Of a stretch of 9,419 nucleotides of DNA, positions 6,407 to 9,419 are shown in pieces (position 1 is the first letter of the stretch; the number at the start of each line of letters is the position of its first letter). Source of the stretch: Streptosporangiaceae bacterium (GTDB lineage Bacteria; Actinomycetota; Actinomycetes; Streptosporangiales; Streptosporangiaceae); the NCBI GenBank assembly GCA_030038715.1, contig JASHSO010000184.1, positions 1 to 9,419 of the forward strand, given 5' to 3'. The notes under the pieces were generated by a model. It was not told the origin of the DNA and did no database searches. It was given only the letters and a program-made list of their open reading frames with translations. The position numbers were made by a program, and so were the translations under genes.

Positions 6407-7675
6407 ATGGCGCTGGCTGAGGTCTTCGAGCGGGCGGCTGGCCCGGATGCCCCGGTCGAGTTCCAGGCTTATGACGGCAGCACGGCCGGCCCTGCCGGTT
6501 CGGCCGTCAAGATCACGGTGAAGTCACCAGTCGCCGTGTCGTACCTGGCCCAGGCCCCCGGCGCGCTCGGCTTGGCTCGTGCCTACGTGTCCGGCCACCT
6601 GGACGTCGACGGCGACATGTACACGGCGCTGTCCCGACTCGCGCAGGCGCAGGAGCTGCGGATCGGCTGGGGCGAGCGGCTGCGAATCCTGAACAGCCTC
6701 GGCGGGCCGAAGGTGCTGTACCCGCGGGTCCCGCCGCCCGCGCAGGAGGTCAGGGTCAACCGCCGCTGGCTCGCCGGTCGACGGCACTCCAGGCAGCGCG
6801 ACGCGAGCGCGATCTCGCATCACTACGACGTGTCCAACACCTTCTACGAGTGGGTGCTCGGGCCCTCGATGGCCTACACCTGCGCCTGCTACCCGGCGAA
6901 GGACGCCACGCTGGAGCAGGCGCAGTGGCACAAGCACGACCTCGTCGCGCGCAAGCTCGGGCTGCAGCCGGGAATGCGCCTGCTGGACGTCGGCTGCGGC
7001 TGGGGCGGAATGGTGCTGCACGCGGCGAGCGAATACGGCGTGCGTGCGCTCGGCGTGACGTTGTCGGCCGAGCAGGCGTCGTGGGCGCAGCGCGTCATCA
7101 AGGAACGTGGTCTTGCCGACCTGGCCGAAGTCCGCCACTTGGACTACCGCGAGGTGACGGAGACCGGGTTCGACGCGGTCAGCTCCATCGGCCTGACCGA
7201 GCACATCGGCAAGGCACAGCTTCCCGGCTACTTTGCGTTCCTGCACAGCAAGCTCGTGCCGCACGGACGGCTGCTCAACCACTGCATCACCCGGCCAGAT
7301 AACGCGAGCCCGACGCACGTCTCGCGCGGCTTCATCTACCGCTACGTGTTCCCCGATGGCGAGCTGGAGGGACCGGGGTACCTCATGTCGGTGCTGAACG
7401 ACAGCGGCTTCGAGGTGCGGCACGCCGAGAACCTGCGCGAGCACTACGCCCTGACCCTGACCGGCTGGTGCAAGAACCTCGATGAGCACTGGGACGAGGC
7501 GGTGGCCGAGGTCGGTGCGGCAACCGCGCGGGTGTGGCGGCTCTACATGGCCGGGTCGCGGCTCGGCTTCGAGCGCAACCACATCCAGCTGCACCAGATG
7601 CTTGGCGTCAAGCTAGCCGCCGACGGTTCGGCCGGGATGCCGCTGCGGCCGTCGTTCGAGCCTGCCGTGAGCTAG
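6407..7675 (+). CDS. tmsB: SAM-dependent methyltransferase of 10-methyl fatty acid synthesis (TmsB/BfaB, UfaA1-like)
   Basis: The 422-residue protein is of the cyclopropane-fatty-acyl-phospholipid synthase family. An N-terminal lipid-facing domain (VKSPVAVSYLAQAPGALGLARAYVSGHLDVDG) precedes SHHYDVSNTFYEWVLGPSM (137-155), YTCACYPAKDATLEQAQ, the SAM-binding LLDVGCGWGG (192-201) and EHIGKAQLPGYF (265-276), all expected of this family. Relatives paired with a TmsA-type reductase methylenate oleoyl chains at C10 instead of making a cyclopropane, so this pair probably makes tuberculostearic acid. The start is 19 nt after the tmsA stop, with TGAGG 6 nt ahead, consistent with one transcript. A cyclopropane synthase role is the main alternative, made less likely by the neighbour. 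The stop codon overlaps that of the convergent DAHP synthase gene. Confidence 0.88.
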   Translation: MALAEVFERAAGPDAPVEFQAYDGSTAGPAGSAVKITVKSPVAVSYLAQAPGALGLARAYVSGHLDVDGDMYTALSRLAQAQELRIGWGERLRILNSLGGPKVLYPRVPPPAQEVRVNRRWLAGRRHSRQRDASAISHHYDVSNTFYEWVLGPSMAYTCACYPAKDATLEQAQWHKHDLVARKLGLQPGMRLLDVGCGWGGMVLHAASEYGVRALGVTLSAEQASWAQRVIKERGLADLAEVRHLDYREVTETGFDAVSSIGLTEHIGKAQLPGYFAFLHSKLVPHGRLLNHCITRPDNASPTHVSRGFIYRYVFPDGELEGPGYLMSVLNDSGFEVRHAENLREHYALTLTGWCKNLDEHWDEAVAEVGAATARVWRLYMAGSRLGFERNHIQLHQMLGVKLAADGSAGMPLRPSFEPAVS

Positions 7676-9051
7676 CTCGCTGGCAGCCGGTACATCTCGG
7701 CGACCATGAAGGCCAGATCGAGCGCCTGCCGCCGGTTCAGCCGGGGGTCGCAGGCGGTCTCGTAGCGTTCATGCAGGGCGTCGGCGATGATCTCGTGGCT
7801 GCCGCCGATGCACTCGGTGACGTTGTCCCCGGTGAACTCGATGTGGATGCCGCCAGGGTGGGTGCCAATCTCACGGTGCACCTCGAAGAACCCCTGCACC
7901 TCGTCCAGTACGTCGGCAAGGCGCCGGGTCTTGAGCCCGCTCGGCGCCTCGAAGGTGTTCCCGTGCATGGGGTCGCAGACCCACGCGACGGGGATGCCCT
8001 CGGCGCAGGCTGCCTTGATCAGCGGCGGCAGTTTGGCACGGATCAGGTCGGCGCCGAGGCGGGTGATCAGCGTCAGCCTGCCGGGCTCGCCGTCCGGGTT
8101 CAGCCGCCGGATCAGGGCACGCAGGTCGTCCGCCGTTACCCCGGGACCGATCTTGACCCCGATCGGGTTGCGGATGGCGGCCGCGAAGGCGACGTGCGCG
8201 CCGTCAATGTCTCGGGTCCGCTCGCCCACCCACAGGAAGTGCGCCGAGGTGTCATACGGCTGGCCGGTACGGGCGTCGATCCTGGTCAGCGCGTGCTCGT
8301 AGGGCAGCAGCAGAGCCTCGTGACTGGAGAAGAACTCGACCGTGCGCAGTTCGCCCGGGTCGGCGCCGCAGGCGCGCATGAACGACAGCGCCCGGTCGAT
8401 CTCGCCGGCGAGTCGCTCGTAGCGCTGGCCCGACGGACTCGCCTTGACGAAGTCCTGGTTCCAGGCGTGCACCTGGTGCATGTCGGCGTAGCCGCCGGTG
8501 GTGAACGCGCGGCACAGGTTGAGTGTCACGGCCGAGCAGTGGTAGGCGCGCAGCAGCCGGTCCGGGTCAGGTGTGCGGGCGGCCGCGGTGAACTCGAACC
8601 CATTGATCGCGTCGCCGCGGTAAGCGGGCAGCTCGACGCCCTCGCGGACCTCGGTGCGGCGCGACCGCGGCTTGGCGAACTGGCCGGCCAGCCTGCCGAT
8701 CTTGACGATCGGGACGCTGGCACCGTAGGTCAGCACCACTGCCATCTGCAGGATGGTCTGCAGCTTGGCGCGCACCCCGTCCGCGGTCGCACCCGCGAAC
8801 GTCTCCGCGCAGTCGCCGCCCTGCAGCACGAACGCCTCGCCGCGGGTCACCGCGGCCAGCCGCGCGCGCAGCAGGTCGCACTCGCCGGCGAAGACCAGCG
8901 GCGGCAGGCCGGCCAGCTCGGCAGCGACCTGCTCGACGTGGCCGTCGTCGGGCCAGTCGGGCTTCTGTGCGGTCGGCAGGCCGTGCCACCCGGCCATTGC
9001 CTCGGGGCTCGGGATCACAGATGTCACCGTACTCAGCGCTGCGACCGCCAT
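7672..9051 (-). CDS. aroG: Class II 3-deoxy-D-arabino-heptulosonate 7-phosphate (DAHP) synthase
   Basis: The enzyme condenses phosphoenolpyruvate with erythrose 4-phosphate, the first step of the shikimate pathway. The 459 residues are close to the 462 of M. tuberculosis AroG. Metal ligands appear as Cys81 (QGGDCAETF), His363 (CDPMHGNT), Glu405 (HIEFTGDN) and Asp435 (CDPRLN). PEP-binding residues appear as Arg120 and Lys127 (KIGRLAGQFAKPRS), Glu277 (WVGERTR), Lys300 (NPIGVKIGP) and Arg331 (LITRLGAD). As I recall the M. tuberculosis numbering, all are shifted by the same six positions, so the catalytic frame is intact. The start is uncertain: ATG 9051 has AGGCGGG directly against it, too close for a good site. 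GTG 9027 (13 residues before the conserved WHGLP) and ATG 8997 are alternatives. The gene is divergent from dxr, with 23 bp between starts as annotated. Confidence 0.93.
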   Translation of the reverse strand: MAVAALSTVTSVIPSPEAMAGWHGLPTAQKPDWPDDGHVEQVAAELAGLPPLVFAGECDLLRARLAAVTRGEAFVLQGGDCAETFAGATADGVRAKLQTILQMAVVLTYGASVPIVKIGRLAGQFAKPRSRRTEVREGVELPAYRGDAINGFEFTAAARTPDPDRLLRAYHCSAVTLNLCRAFTTGGYADMHQVHAWNQDFVKASPSGQRYERLAGEIDRALSFMRACGADPGELRTVEFFSSHEALLLPYEHALTRIDARTGQPYDTSAHFLWVGERTRDIDGAHVAFAAAIRNPIGVKIGPGVTADDLRALIRRLNPDGEPGRLTLITRLGADLIRAKLPPLIKAACAEGIPVAWVCDPMHGNTFEAPSGLKTRRLADVLDEVQGFFEVHREIGTHPGGIHIEFTGDNVTECIGGSHEIIADALHERYETACDPRLNRRQALDLAFMVAEMYRLPAS

Positions 9052-9074
9052 CCCGCCTAGGGGACAATGGCCGC

Positions 9075-9419
9075 ATGGAAGCCGCCAGCGCCGCCGGACC
9101 GTGCCGAGCTGTCATCCTGCTGGGGTCCACCGGATCCATCGGGACGCAGGCGATCGACATCATCAGCCGGAACCCGGGAAGGTTCCGGCTGGCCGGGATC
9201 GGAGCGGGCGGCGCAAACCCGGGCCTGCTGGCCAAGCAGGCACTCGAACTCGGCGCAGGCGTGGTCGCTGTGGCCAGCAAGGCCGCCGCGCCGGAACTGC
9301 GCGAGGCGCTCGCCGCGCTAGCCGCGATCGAGGGCGGGCGGAGGCGGCTCCCCGAGGTGCTGGCCGGGCCCGAAGCGGCGGCCGAGCTGGCCGGCCGGCC
9401 GTGCGACGTGGTGCTGAAC
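9075..9419 (+). CDS. dxr: 1-deoxy-D-xylulose 5-phosphate reductoisomerase, N-terminal part only
   Basis: The first 115 codons are present and the gene continues beyond the right edge. AVILLGSTGSIGTQAIDII (12-30) carries the GSTGSIG NADPH-binding loop (17-23) that marks Dxr, followed by RNPGRFRLAGIGAGGANPGLLAKQA and, at the edge, CDVVLN, where the family has its next Rossmann strand. The enzyme converts 1-deoxyxylulose 5-phosphate to 2-C-methylerythritol 4-phosphate in the non-mevalonate isoprenoid pathway. ATG 9075 leaves a short leader before the first strand; AGGGGA lies 9 nt upstream. ATG 9067 is out of frame. GACAAT, 6 nt before the start, is a weak -10 candidate. Catalytic-domain residues cannot be checked because they lie outside the window. 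Confidence 0.92.
   Translation, partial: MEAASAAGPCRAVILLGSTGSIGTQAIDIISRNPGRFRLAGIGAGGANPGLLAKQALELGAGVVAVASKAAAPELREALAALAAIEGGRRRLPEVLAGPEAAAELAGRPCDVVLN

Noticed and set aside
6524..7594. 356-codon minus-strand open frame opposite tmsB
   Set aside because: It is a shadow of the methyltransferase gene, with a composition typical of antisense high-GC coding DNA (many His, Val, Arg) and no motif.
7534..9060. 508-codon plus-strand open frame opposite the DAHP synthase gene
   Set aside because: The opposite strand carries every catalytic residue of class II DAHP synthase; the plus frame has no domain signature.

Overview
The window is high-GC DNA with a strong G/C bias at third codon positions, densely packed genes on both strands and no RNA genes. 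The gene families point to an actinobacterium: a DUF222 (13E12-repeat type) protein, a DUF4192 protein, a class II (AroG type) DAHP synthase, the Dxr enzyme of the non-mevalonate isoprenoid pathway, and the two-gene set for 10-methyl branched fatty acids. I cannot place the genus from sequence reading alone. The absence of a DUF1365-type gene inside the fatty acid pair differs from the Mycobacterium tuberculosis Rv0449c-Rv0448c-Rv0447c arrangement.

Left part (1-2925). A DUF222 gene on the minus strand runs off the left edge; its HNH nuclease end, if present, is outside. It is divergent from a DUF4192 gene of unknown function. The 248 bp between them hold a good match to the mycobacterial RecA-independent DNA damage promoter (RecA-NDp, the PafBC type) facing the DUF222 gene, two direct TCGAAC repeats, and two inverted-repeat elements nearer the DUF4192 gene.

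Middle part (2798-4904). An Asp/Glu racemase-family gene (minus) overlaps the DUF4192 gene tail to tail by 128 bp and has unusual catalytic residues (Asn7, Glu179). It is divergent from a DinB-like metalloprotein gene (plus), which converges with only 3 bp spacing on a pyridoxamine-phosphate-oxidase-like flavoprotein gene (minus).

Right part (4972-9419). A tmsA-tmsB operon (plus) encodes a FAD-dependent reductase and a SAM-dependent methyltransferase. Together they are expected to turn oleoyl lipid chains into 10-methylstearoyl (tuberculostearoyl) chains: TmsB makes the 10-methylene intermediate and TmsA reduces it. The tmsB stop overlaps by 3 bp the stop of a convergent class II DAHP synthase gene (first step of the shikimate pathway). 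That gene is divergent, across only 23 bp, from dxr, which runs off the right edge.

No mobile element, CRISPR array, tRNA or rRNA was seen. I did not find a clearly undescribed system. The points most worth a second look are the DNA-damage-type promoter of the DUF222 gene, the altered active site of the racemase homologue, and the long antisense overlap that supplies the basic tail of the DUF4192 protein.
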